Assembly: GCA_947631275.1 (NCBI GenBank)
Contig: CANRKR010000001.1
Location: 1-64,000 of the forward strand
Source of the DNA: an uncultured Akkermansia sp.
Lineage (GTDB): Bacteria; Verrucomicrobiota; Verrucomicrobiia; Verrucomicrobiales; Akkermansiaceae
Direction: 5' to 3'
DNA length: 64,000 nucleotides
Under the pieces are notes generated by a model, which made no database searches, had not been told where the DNA came from, and worked only from the letters and a program-made list of their open reading frames with translations. Made by a program: the position numbers and the translations under genes. Position 1 is the stretch's first letter. Every line of letters begins with the position of its first letter. This document shows, in pieces, positions 26,861-34,916 of this stretch.

Positions 26861-26889
26861 TTGAATCGAGGATGATTTTCCTGTAAAAA
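26861..26889 (+). promoter_or_regulatory. Possible promoter of the M50 protease gene
   Basis: TTGAAT (26861-26866), 17-bp spacer, TAAAAA (26884-26889), 9 nt before the ATG. The -10 match is weak. Confidence 0.35.
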
Positions 26890-26898
26890 CGAGAAGGC

Positions 26899-27669
26899 AT
26901 GACTGGTTCCTCGCGCTTCACACTTTCGTTTTCTTTTGCCGGAATTCCCACGACTATTCGCCCTTCAATTTGGATTGTTCTGCTGATCCTCGGCAGTGCA
27001 GGAAGCGGTCCGCCTGACCTTGTTTACTCGCTGTCTTTTATGATCTTAGGCGTCATAAGCTTGCTGATACATGAATACGGGCATGCTTTCTGTGCCAAGG
27101 CATTTGGCATCCGAGTCCTGAATGTTGAACTCGGTAATCTCGGTGGGGTAACGCACACGGAGGGGAGGCAATCTCTCACACGGTGGCAAGACCTCCTCAT
27201 CGTGCTGGCAGGAGCGGGCGCCGCCCTGGCGTCGGCGGCAGTCGTCGGAGCGTTTCTTGGACTCTTGTCCGGAGATGTTCTCGGCGGGGTTCTCTCTGCC
27301 CTGCTTCTTCCGCTCCTCTCTCTCGCACCGGAGGGGCAGGATTTACTCATCCCGATAATCCAACCGTTTCTGCGCGGTGTTGAGATTCTCGATCCCTCCC
27401 TTCACCTTTTGCTGGGCTTCTCCCTTTTCACCTTCATCAGCGTAATTTGGAGCATTTTCAACCTACTGCCCATCCTACCGCTGGATGGAGGAAGGGCTCT
27501 TGCGCTGCTGCTCAACGATCCTAAACGCGCAAGTCTCATCGGGGTAATAACCGCCTCTCTGATCTTCATCTGGGCGCTCACACAGACGTGGATCTTCACA
27601 GCCTTCATCACCGCCTGGTTCCTCTTCGTAAACTGGCGCTGCTACCGCGATTTTCCGCGCGGGTCATGA
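26899..27669 (+). CDS. Site-2-protease-like M50 membrane metalloprotease
   Basis: A 256-residue polytopic membrane protein. The zinc motif HEYGH lies at about 58-62 within a hydrophobic helix and the third-ligand segment LPILPLDGGRAL near 195, as in intramembrane M50 proteases. Five or six hydrophobic segments. No PDZ domain, so it belongs with the short SpoIVFB/Rip-like forms. The substrate is unknown; the ECF sigma factor's regulators are candidates only by family knowledge. Confidence 0.85.
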   Translation: MTGSSRFTLSFSFAGIPTTIRPSIWIVLLILGSAGSGPPDLVYSLSFMILGVISLLIHEYGHAFCAKAFGIRVLNVELGNLGGVTHTEGRQSLTRWQDLLIVLAGAGAALASAAVVGAFLGLLSGDVLGGVLSALLLPLLSLAPEGQDLLIPIIQPFLRGVEILDPSLHLLLGFSLFTFISVIWSIFNLLPILPLDGGRALALLLNDPKRASLIGVITASLIFIWALTQTWIFTAFITAWFLFVNWRCYRDFPRGS

Positions 27670-27758
27670 GTCCCCCACTTCTTCCCCGCGAAAACGATTC
27701 ATGCAGCGTTGCACCGCCCACCTCCGCAACTGCCAGCAATCCATTTCCGGCGAATATA

Positions 27759-27787
27759 TTGGTGCTTGACATTAGATGTGAGATAAG
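27759..27787 (+). promoter_or_regulatory. Possible promoter of the DEAD-box helicase gene
   Basis: TTGGTG (27759-27764), 17-bp spacer, GATAAG (27782-27787), 18 nt before ATG 27806. A TTGACA lies at 27766 but has no good -10 at standard spacing. Confidence 0.35.
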
Positions 27788-27805
27788 GCATCCTTTGCGG
27801 CGTTT

Positions 27806-29605
27806 ATGACATTTGCTGAGCTAGGAATATGCCCTGAAATTTTGGAGGCGATCGATATGCTTGGATTTGAGACGCCGTCTCCGATTCAGGAACAGGCGAT
27901 ACCCCCAGCCTTGGCGGGAGCGGATATCGTGGGCAGGTCGCATACGGGATCTGGTAAAACACTGGCATTCACCATCCCCGCATTGGAGAAAATTGATGCA
28001 ACCGCAGCTCAGGTGCAAGTCCTTTGCCTCGCACCGACGCGGGAACTTGCCGTACAAATCAGCAAGGAAGTGGATAAACTGGCGATCTTCCTGGACAATA
28101 TTTCGGCAGCGGCCATCTATGGAGGCACATCGTACGCGCCACAACTGGCAGCTCTCCGCCGTGGAGTTCCTTTTGTAGCCGGTACTCCGGGAAGGATTCT
28201 CGACCTTATCGAAAAAAACGAATTGCACACGGGGGGCATCAGTATGCTCATCCTGGATGAAGCGGACGAAATGCTCGACATGGGATTTGCAGAGGAAATT
28301 GACCGCATCGTGGCTCTGCTGCCAACAGAACGGCAAACGCTGTTTTTCTCTGCCACGATTTCTCCGGCTATCCGATCACTCATCGATCGCATCTCGCGGG
28401 ATCCAGTGGAAATTACCATTCATCGCCCGGAATTGACGGTGCCAACCTGCGAGCAAAGTGTGTACGAGGTCCTTTTCTCCTCACGCATTGAGGTGCTCAG
28501 TCGCCTCATCGAGATGGGACGCATGAAACGGGGTCTCGTGTTCGCTAACACAAAGCGAGTTGTGGACGACATTGTGGACGGCCTGCTTTCGCGCGGGTAC
28601 TCGGTGGATCGCCTGCACGGCGACATGCCGCAAACCCTGCGCGAACGTGTGCTTGCCTCTTACCGTCAGGGAAATCTGAACGTGCTCGTGGCAACGGATG
28701 TGGCCGCACGCGGATTGGACATCGAAGATGTGGATATCGTCGTGAATTTCGAGTTGCCGCGCGAACCGGAAGATTATGTACACCGCATCGGTCGCACGGC
28801 TCGCGCCGGGCACAAGGGCAAGGCTGTCACTTTTATCGGACGGCGTGATTTCTCTTTGCTGGGTCGCATCGAGCGCTTCACCGGCGTGCGCATGCAGCGG
28901 GAAAAGGTGATGACGGCGGAGATGGTGGAGCAAGCGCGTCGCGAGGCTCTCGTGGATGATGTGCTGGAACTCGCCACAACGGGTAGCCTGGACTTGCCGG
29001 AGGAGCTGCAGGATATCGAATTGCCGGCAGAGCAAATTGCTTCAGCCATGTTTGAACTGCTGATTCGAAGACTGAGCCGCGAACTGCACCCTATTCCGGA
29101 AGATATGCCGAACCGTAGCGGCATGGCGCACGAGGCTCGGCCAAAGCGCTCATTCGATGAGAAAGGAGACAGCATGACCCTTTTCATCAATGCCGGCAAG
29201 ATGCTTCGCATCCGTCCGAAAGATGTAGCGGGACTGCTGTACAACGAGGGCGGCGCACCGAAAGGGAGCGTAGGGGATATCCGTATCTTTCTGAAGCACA
29301 CTCTGGTAGATGTTTCACCGGATGTGGGGCCTCTGCTCATAGAACGCCTTTCAGTGTGCAGCCTTTGCGGGTACGAGGTAAACGTGCGTGAAGATAAAGG
29401 ACACCCGGACGGCCACGCGCTGACATTTTCGCCATATCCTCGCAGTTCTCGCGAACGCCGCAACAACGGGGACAAAAACAATGGACGCCGCAACCGCCGC
29501 AGCCGCGAGTTCGATGAACTTCGCAGGGGACGATATTCCCGCAATAACGGCGGCGCCAATGGCAAAGGCGACTTCTTCTCCCGCCGAAGGAAGCGTGCGA
29601 AATAA
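27806..29605 (+). CDS. deaD: DEAD-box ATP-dependent RNA helicase (DeaD/CsdA-like)
   Basis: A 599-residue RNA helicase for ribosome assembly or mRNA unwinding. Q-motif TPSPIQEQ, Walker A SHTGSGKT, PTREL, DEAD in LDEADEML, FFSAT (SAT), DVAARGLD and HRIGRTARAG are all present. After residue 450 comes a DbpA-type RNA-binding domain (FINAGKMLRIRPKDVAGLL to DVSPDVG), then a basic Arg/Asn/Gly tail. This order is typical of DeaD/CsdA proteins, often cold-induced. No Shine-Dalgarno is evident. Confidence 0.9.
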   Translation: MTFAELGICPEILEAIDMLGFETPSPIQEQAIPPALAGADIVGRSHTGSGKTLAFTIPALEKIDATAAQVQVLCLAPTRELAVQISKEVDKLAIFLDNISAAAIYGGTSYAPQLAALRRGVPFVAGTPGRILDLIEKNELHTGGISMLILDEADEMLDMGFAEEIDRIVALLPTERQTLFFSATISPAIRSLIDRISRDPVEITIHRPELTVPTCEQSVYEVLFSSRIEVLSRLIEMGRMKRGLVFANTKRVVDDIVDGLLSRGYSVDRLHGDMPQTLRERVLASYRQGNLNVLVATDVAARGLDIEDVDIVVNFELPREPEDYVHRIGRTARAGHKGKAVTFIGRRDFSLLGRIERFTGVRMQREKVMTAEMVEQARREALVDDVLELATTGSLDLPEELQDIELPAEQIASAMFELLIRRLSRELHPIPEDMPNRSGMAHEARPKRSFDEKGDSMTLFINAGKMLRIRPKDVAGLLYNEGGAPKGSVGDIRIFLKHTLVDVSPDVGPLLIERLSVCSLCGYEVNVREDKGHPDGHALTFSPYPRSSRERRNNGDKNNGRRNRRSREFDELRRGRYSRNNGGANGKGDFFSRRRKRAK

Positions 29606-29637
29606 GTAACATTCCGCACGAAGTTTAACCTTCGCAC

Positions 29638-29667
29638 GGCGATGTGGAAATTCCACTTTAAATCGCC
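29638..29667. terminator. Candidate hairpin between convergent genes
   Basis: GGCGAT and ATCGCC enclose a nested palindrome GTGGAAATTCCAC. It lies between the convergent helicase and acyltransferase genes, but no T-run follows, so a terminator role is only possible. Confidence 0.3.
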
Positions 29668-29723
29668 TCAATCTTTCGGGGTCAACCCAGATTTTGCGGA
29701 AAGAGAGATCTTTGCTGACCTCT

Positions 29724-30835
29724 TTATTTCATCAAATGTTGGACAGTTTTGTGAAGCCAGAATCGTGAATCGCGAACCATAACAATAAGCGCTTTGTCCA
29801 GCAGCCTCAAAGCTTCCGAGAAGATGATGGCAAGCGCTAGGTTGATAGCGAACATGATAGGCAGTTTGATGCCCCACTCCAAGCGAATATACGGGGAAAT
29901 GAGGTGGGAACAGGAAGTGGACACCCCCTGACCGGCGTAGTAGAAAATGGCGTTGCGACCGATATGTTCAAAGAAGCGGTTGCGCAGGGTGTCACTGGCG
30001 AAGAAAATAATAGCAGCCATGGAGAGGCAGGAAGCGGCTATGTAAGGAAGTTTGGTGGGGAATTTATTAATTTGCAGGTTATAAACACTGCTGCCCTCGC
30101 ACAGATAACAGAGGCGGAAAACAATGAAAGCCACGAATGCCAGGAGCACGGCAAATTTTCTTCGCCTGTGAATCTCCACGGGGATGATGTGCTGCTGGCA
30201 CCAGTAGCCAAACAAGTAACTCGCCACCGGGAAGAGCAACATTTGCAAGTCCACACCAAGGAATCGGTACCCCGCAAAATTCAGCACCCCTCCGAACGCC
30301 AGCACGTAGCTGAGTACGATGAGTAAGATGACTTTCGCAAGATACCCCCCCCCGTACTCTTAATGATCACCCCGCCGAGGATGATGGTGCAGGCATAGAC
30401 AGGAACAAACCAGTAGGAACCCGCTGCGGCCCTGAATAGGGGAGAAACGTCGAGCCTTATGAGAAACAGCGGTCTGAAAATCGATGCCCACGTAACTCCT
30501 CCATCAATCAGATTGCATAAGAGCCCCAATAGCACAAATATCATTGAAAGCTTAAAGAGCTGGGTCAGAATGGTGTCCTTCTGAATGTACGCCCTGGTCA
30601 TGCCTGCGATGAAGAAAAACGCCGGCACATCCAACAGCAGCGAGATGGACTTCATCGGCATGGGAACGTATGCCCCACCCGACCAAAAGCATGTGTGAAT
30701 AAACACGATGCTCAAGGCACAGATGCCGCGTACCAGATCAATGTAGTGCGCACGCGGCTTTCTTACGGTTGCGACTGCGGATGCGGGTGCGACGTTTGCC
30801 TCTCCTTCGGGGCTTTCAGAATCCGTTTGTTTCAT
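29724..30835 (-). CDS. Acyltransferase-3 family membrane protein, frame OFF by a G9 tract
   Basis: OafA/YrhL/WecH-like integral membrane acyltransferase that would acetylate or otherwise acylate a surface sugar. Family start HYIDLVRGICALSIVFIHT near residue 28 (Arg and His of the fold), then about ten hydrophobic helices. The ORF track splits it into 30281-31111 and 29724-30305 because a G9 run near codon 161 breaks the frame; the product as sequenced ends after about 184 residues. A tenth G joins the halves into a 370-residue protein. The true start is MKQTDSESP at 30835, overlapping the EamA-type gene's stop by 4 nt. It is the last gene of the leftward run. Confidence 0.8.
30345..30353 (-). 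repeat. G9 homopolymer tract in the acyltransferase gene
   Basis: Nine C on the plus strand (G9 in the coding sense), context GTAC-G9-TATC. The context is nearly identical to the G10 tract in the UbiA-like gene. The length sets the acyltransferase frame: 9 is OFF, 10 would be ON. Confidence 0.85.
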
Positions 30836-31212
30836 GGTGCAGAATCTTTGCTGTAAGTTAAAATGATCACTCCCAGGCAAATGACCGCTATCCCGATGCA
30901 TTTTTGAGGAGTGAGCGGCTCGTTCAGGAAGAAATAGGCCAGGACAGCGGTGATGATAAACCCGACACAGGAAAAGGGATAAGCCAGCGATACATTGACC
31001 TTCGAAAGTACCACCATCCACAAAACAAGGGATACGGCGTAGCACAGCATCCCGCCCCAAAGGTACAGATTCGTAAAGAAACTCAAAAGCATGTTCCAGA
31101 GCTGATCCCATTTCAACGTGACCACACCGACTTTGAGCATCCCCTGTCGGACGAATAATTGCGCCAGGGCATTCAGTGCTACACTGGACAAGATCAGCAG
31201 GATGTTTTTCAT
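30832..31212 (-). CDS. EamA/SMR-type small membrane carrier (ArnE/ArnF-like)
   Basis: A 126-residue protein with four hydrophobic helices. The SLAYPF segment and FLNEPLTPQKCIGI match the small multidrug-resistance/EamA fold seen in ArnE/ArnF undecaprenyl-phosphate-sugar flippase subunits. In this locus it may flip a lipid-linked sugar made by the UbiA-like enzyme; that is inferred from its neighbours. I start at MKNILLIL (31212); the 20 upstream track residues overlap the preceding gene. Confidence 0.7.
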   Translation of the reverse strand: MKNILLILSSVALNALAQLFVRQGMLKVGVVTLKWDQLWNMLLSFFTNLYLWGGMLCYAVSLVLWMVVLSKVNVSLAYPFSCVGFIITAVLAYFFLNEPLTPQKCIGIAVICLGVIILTYSKDSAP

Positions 31213-31231
31213 GTCTCTCTTTTCTCCCTGT

Positions 31232-32098
31232 TTATGCGACGTTGAGGAAGAGCAACAGCACGTAGCCGACAAAGGTGCAGCACGTCAGCAACAGAGCCTT
31301 ATCCTTGTACAGGTTCTCCGTCGGATCCTCCGAACCGTTATACTTGTCCAAAATGTACACGTACCAGAACATCCCGAACACCACAAACACGATGCTGTAG
31401 ACCATGCGGTGCGTGCCAAGGTTAGCCTTTGTATTGGTCTCCATGGTCCAGAGGGCGTAGGACATGATGGTGAGAGCCATCGTGACTGCCAGATAGGCAT
31501 TGAGCATTTCTTTCCCGTACTTTTTGAGCACGGTACGCGATGCCGTTCCATGCCGAAGCAGTTCCCCCTTGCGTTTCGCAAATCCCAAAAAGAGCGATAA
31601 AAACAGCGTCGTCATGAAGATAAAGCTCGATACCGGTTCATGGATGGCATAGGCGCCGGCATACACCCGCAGTACAAATCCTATGGCGATGACAAACACA
31701 TCCAATAGGACGATGTTCTTCAGCTTCCCGGAATAGAGGACGTTGATGAGCAGATAAAGCCCGATGACTCCCGCAACCTTGATATCGCCCAACAGCCAAA
31801 TGAATACCCCCCCCCCGTACAAAAGAAGGAGGGCTGCCACAAGACCTTTTTTCACCGAGATGACTCCGCTGGCTATCGGGCGATATTTCTTTTGAGGATG
31901 CAGGGCATCCTTTTCCCGATCCTGAATATCGTTGACGATGTAGTGGGCGCTGGCGATAAGGCTGAACGCGAGGAAGGCGTAGAGAGCCGACAGGACGGAG
32001 GGGATGTCCGTAAACTGAAAGGAGAACAAGAGAGGCGCAAGGACAAAGGCGTTCTTGACCCACTGCTTGATACGGATAAGTTTCAACCAAGCATTCAT
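31232..32098 (-). CDS. UbiA-family prenyltransferase, DPPR-synthase-like
   Basis: A 288-residue polytopic membrane enzyme. LIRIKQWVKNAFVLAPLLF at the N-terminus and NDIQDREKD...HPQKKYRPIASG match decaprenyl-phosphate 5-phosphoribosyltransferases, which move phosphoribose from PRPP onto a polyprenyl phosphate. The second acidic motif is less clear. A G10 tract at codon 95 encodes GGG in a membrane segment and is in frame, so the gene is ON here but could switch. The start overlaps the pgpA stop (ATGA). Product: probably a lipid-linked pentose for the glycan. Confidence 0.8.
   Translation of the reverse strand: MNAWLKLIRIKQWVKNAFVLAPLLFSFQFTDIPSVLSALYAFLAFSLIASAHYIVNDIQDREKDALHPQKKYRPIASGVISVKKGLVAALLLLYGGGVFIWLLGDIKVAGVIGLYLLINVLYSGKLKNIVLLDVFVIAIGFVLRVYAGAYAIHEPVSSFIFMTTLFLSLFLGFAKRKGELLRHGTASRTVLKKYGKEMLNAYLAVTMALTIMSYALWTMETNTKANLGTHRMVYSIVFVVFGMFWYVYILDKYNGSEDPTENLYKDKALLLTCCTFVGYVLLLFLNVA
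31807..31816 (-). repeat. G10 homopolymer tract in the UbiA-like gene
   Basis: Ten C on the plus strand (G10 in the coding sense), context GTAC-G10-TATT, encoding Gly-Gly-Gly-Val in frame. Any single-base slippage would truncate the enzyme. Confidence 0.85.
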
Positions 32099-32586
32099 GA
32101 GACGAGATAGAAATTGATGAGGAGGAGACAGAGACCGGCGTAGATCCCGGCAAAGACGTCATCAAGCATCACGCCCCAGGCGTTGAGCAGCTTTTGATCC
32201 GCCCACTTGGCGGGTTGGGGTTTAACGATGTCGAAGAGCCGGAACAGGAAGAAGCCGGCGATGTACGTCCACCAGGCGTGCAGGTTTTCAACCAGGCAGG
32301 AGCCGACAAAGGCCAAGGTGACCAACTGTCCCACGACCTCATCGATGATGATGAGAGAGGGGTCGTGCTTGGTGTATTTGAGGATTTCTTTGGATGCGAT
32401 GACGCCTATGAAGAAGGTGACAACAGCGGTGAGCAGCAGCCCCCACGTCCCGTAGAAGTAAGCGATGCCGAAGGCGACGGGCAGAGTGGCTGCAGAGCCC
32501 GCGGTTCCGGAGGCAAGGGGGAAAAAGCCAACGCCGAATCCGCTACCGGCTGTGTAACACAGGAAACGATAGATTTTGTTGTTCAT
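32095..32586 (-). CDS. pgpA: Phosphatidylglycerophosphatase A
   Basis: A 163-residue inner-membrane phosphatase making phosphatidylglycerol from its phosphate. Family blocks GFFPLASGTAGS, IIIDEVVGQL and the KPQPAKWADQK...MLDDVFAGIYAG end are all present. The gene is translationally coupled on both sides within the glycan locus, so it could act on a polyprenyl-phosphate intermediate here rather than only on phospholipid; that is inference. I start at MNNKIYRF (32586). Confidence 0.9.
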   Translation of the reverse strand: MNNKIYRFLCYTAGSGFGVGFFPLASGTAGSAATLPVAFGIAYFYGTWGLLLTAVVTFFIGVIASKEILKYTKHDPSLIIIDEVVGQLVTLAFVGSCLVENLHAWWTYIAGFFLFRLFDIVKPQPAKWADQKLLNAWGVMLDDVFAGIYAGLCLLLINFYLVS

Positions 32587-34892
32587 GGCATTTTCTGAAG
32601 TTGTCGGGGAAATTCTTTGGCAAGTTGCTTCTTGCAATTTTCAAGCGCCTTTGCGTCGGTGATGAAAAGGATGATATCTTTCCATACGATGAGCCCGTTC
32701 TCACGGGGCCACACCTGGGCTTTATCCAGGATGCCCGCTTCCCACAGTCGCTTAAGTTGAGTCCTGTACTTGGGATCATTAGGCCGGGTGGGACGAGGGT
32801 ACTCACCTCTAAACTCTGTTTGATAATAAAACTCGTAGGCATGAAACACATCCCAAGTAGCATCATAGCTATATGACAATAGACTGTCTTCACGACCATA
32901 GGACTTTTTTGAATATCCCATTTTCTTATAAAAGTGAGAGCGCAAAGAAATCGGCATACCAATCTGAATAATCTTGTATTTTCGATTCACGTCAAAATCT
33001 TTCTGGATTTCCATGCGTGCCAGCACTCTGTTCCAAAGCATCTTTTCCGCATCGAATCCCAATTTCCAGACACGAAGACAGTCCAAATCATTGATGATAG
33101 ACACCCACACAACTCCTGTCGCCGCAAGAATACTTAAATTGTGCATCTTTTGAAGATTGGTAAATACCAGAACTGTTACAAGTGTTTCAAAAACAACCAA
33201 CCCAAATAATTCTATTCGTGCGACTATAAGGTGCTCATTAGCAATTATCATGACAGTCTGCGTCGCGAAGAGTGCTCCTCCTAGTAAAATTAGTCTGGCA
33301 ATTTTTTGCCTGAAGTTTCCCGTTAGACAAATGTACAGAGTTACAAGAATTGTAAAACCCAAAAAGACCCACAAAACACCTTGAGAGATGAAGGGAAAGC
33401 GATATTCACAAAGTTGATGAAAGCATTGCTTGAATAACGTCCATAATCGATTCGGCAATTGTTCCAAAGGCAGTGTTTGTGTGTTATAATCATTCTTGCT
33501 CATTGGAAAGACAAAAGTGATCATGAACTTGTACAAACCAATGCCTAGGGCGATGCAAATCGCTGGTATTGAAAACGGAATAAAACGAGATTTAAAGTGT
33601 CTCCACGAACCATCCCACTCAAATGATTGGACCAACAACCTACCGATGAAAGCTACGGCAATGGTGTTAAGCAGAACAGGATACATGGCCAACGAAAGAT
33701 TAATTAGGACAATGGAGAAAACAGCAAGGGCAACCTTTCTCGTACGAGAACTTTTATCAAAAGCAACTTTCTCGCCCAAAATAAGAGCAACCAGAGCGAA
33801 GGTAACACCAATGAAAGTCTCGGGAAGCATATGAACATAATACATCATGCTCAATGTGAACGGCTGAGCCGTCAGAATGAGCCCACAGAGGATAAAATAA
33901 GCGACTCGCTTTTCCAGCTTCCAGTAAGTACAAAGCAATACCGCATTCAGTGCGAGGAAGAGGAAAGAGACAACATCGTAGATAAGGGGTAAATAGATGC
34001 CACCAAGAACGCTGTTCTTAATGCCGTACAATGCATACCTCCCGCACCATACAAAAGCCTTCGCACTCCGAAAAGCCAACGCATCTTTCCAGTCATGATT
34101 CCCCCACATGAATTGAATAGCGTGGAACCCGAAGGCAAAGCAGAGCACACCAAAGATAATCCAAAAGGAACGCCGATGAACTACGTCAATATTTCTGTAG
34201 GTTTCCGCGATTACTTGAACGATATCCTTTTTGTTGAGTTCGGTGACTAGTCGTTTTAGAATATCAAAACAGGAGGCAAAACCGAATTTAAGGCGTATGA
34301 GCAAAATAAGCAACAAGAAGCAAGCCATGAATAACCCAATAACACGCTCCCATCTGATGTCTATGAAGGCGAACGGCTTCCGAATGTCAAAGCTCAATGT
34401 GACCATCGAGTTGTCAGAAATGTTCTTTGCGCAGTACCGGAACGGCTTGTCATGCCAAACTGTTTGTTCCTCTGCAATAGTTTTCCCATTAACTCGTATA
34501 TTTTCAAAACAGACGTAGGCAGGCTTCCTCTGGTTATGAATCCGTAAATCAGGCCCGCGAAAATTCATTTCCAAAGACATTTCTCGAGCATCCCCTCGAG
34601 GCTTCAGTGTTATTTTGTATGTCTTTTTCAGGTAGGAAACAGGGAATGAAACCATGGCCCCCTGGTTGTGGCGGTTATCCAACAACCATATGGGCTCATA
34701 CGCTCGAACGTTATCACCACGAACCTCCAAACATCCATCTTGGACATCCCCGGAAAAGGCAACGTCCACTCGACCAACATTACCTTGAAACGTCCACAGG
34801 GCATCGCCTTTCAAAAAGGCGCTCGGGAATAGGGAGCAGAGCACAACACTAATACCCAAACCTCCCAACAATGCTTTTATCATCTTTTTCAT
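32583..34892 (-). CDS. GtrII-like membrane glycosyltransferase with N-terminal FRGPD domain
   Basis: A 769-residue membrane protein. One N-terminal hydrophobic segment is followed by a soluble domain (about 20-170) containing NFRGPDLR and WHDKPFRYC. Then come about ten transmembrane helices and a C-terminal soluble part with GNHDWKDALAFRSAKAF at the first periplasmic loop, resembling GtrII-type O-antigen glucosyltransferases that use polyprenyl-phosphate-glucose. The soluble domain recurs at the C-termini of the two large GT2 proteins of this locus. Leftward TATACA lies 8 nt before the ATG, with a poor -35, so an internal promoter is possible. Confidence 0.6.
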   Translation of the reverse strand: MKKMIKALLGGLGISVVLCSLFPSAFLKGDALWTFQGNVGRVDVAFSGDVQDGCLEVRGDNVRAYEPIWLLDNRHNQGAMVSFPVSYLKKTYKITLKPRGDAREMSLEMNFRGPDLRIHNQRKPAYVCFENIRVNGKTIAEEQTVWHDKPFRYCAKNISDNSMVTLSFDIRKPFAFIDIRWERVIGLFMACFLLLILLIRLKFGFASCFDILKRLVTELNKKDIVQVIAETYRNIDVVHRRSFWIIFGVLCFAFGFHAIQFMWGNHDWKDALAFRSAKAFVWCGRYALYGIKNSVLGGIYLPLIYDVVSFLFLALNAVLLCTYWKLEKRVAYFILCGLILTAQPFTLSMMYYVHMLPETFIGVTFALVALILGEKVAFDKSSRTRKVALAVFSIVLINLSLAMYPVLLNTIAVAFIGRLLVQSFEWDGSWRHFKSRFIPFSIPAICIALGIGLYKFMITFVFPMSKNDYNTQTLPLEQLPNRLWTLFKQCFHQLCEYRFPFISQGVLWVFLGFTILVTLYICLTGNFRQKIARLILLGGALFATQTVMIIANEHLIVARIELFGLVVFETLVTVLVFTNLQKMHNLSILAATGVVWVSIINDLDCLRVWKLGFDAEKMLWNRVLARMEIQKDFDVNRKYKIIQIGMPISLRSHFYKKMGYSKKSYGREDSLLSYSYDATWDVFHAYEFYYQTEFRGEYPRPTRPNDPKYRTQLKRLWEAGILDKAQVWPRENGLIVWKDIILFITDAKALENCKKQLAKEFPRQLQKMP

Positions 34893-34916
34893 TTTTTAGT
34901 GTATAATTATTATTGT

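Noticed and set aside
30281-31111. 276-aa track ORF taken as a complete gene with its long N-terminus
   Set aside because: The first 92 residues overlap the EamA-type gene in another frame; the real start is MKQTDSESP, and the 3' end is an artefact of the G9 frame break.
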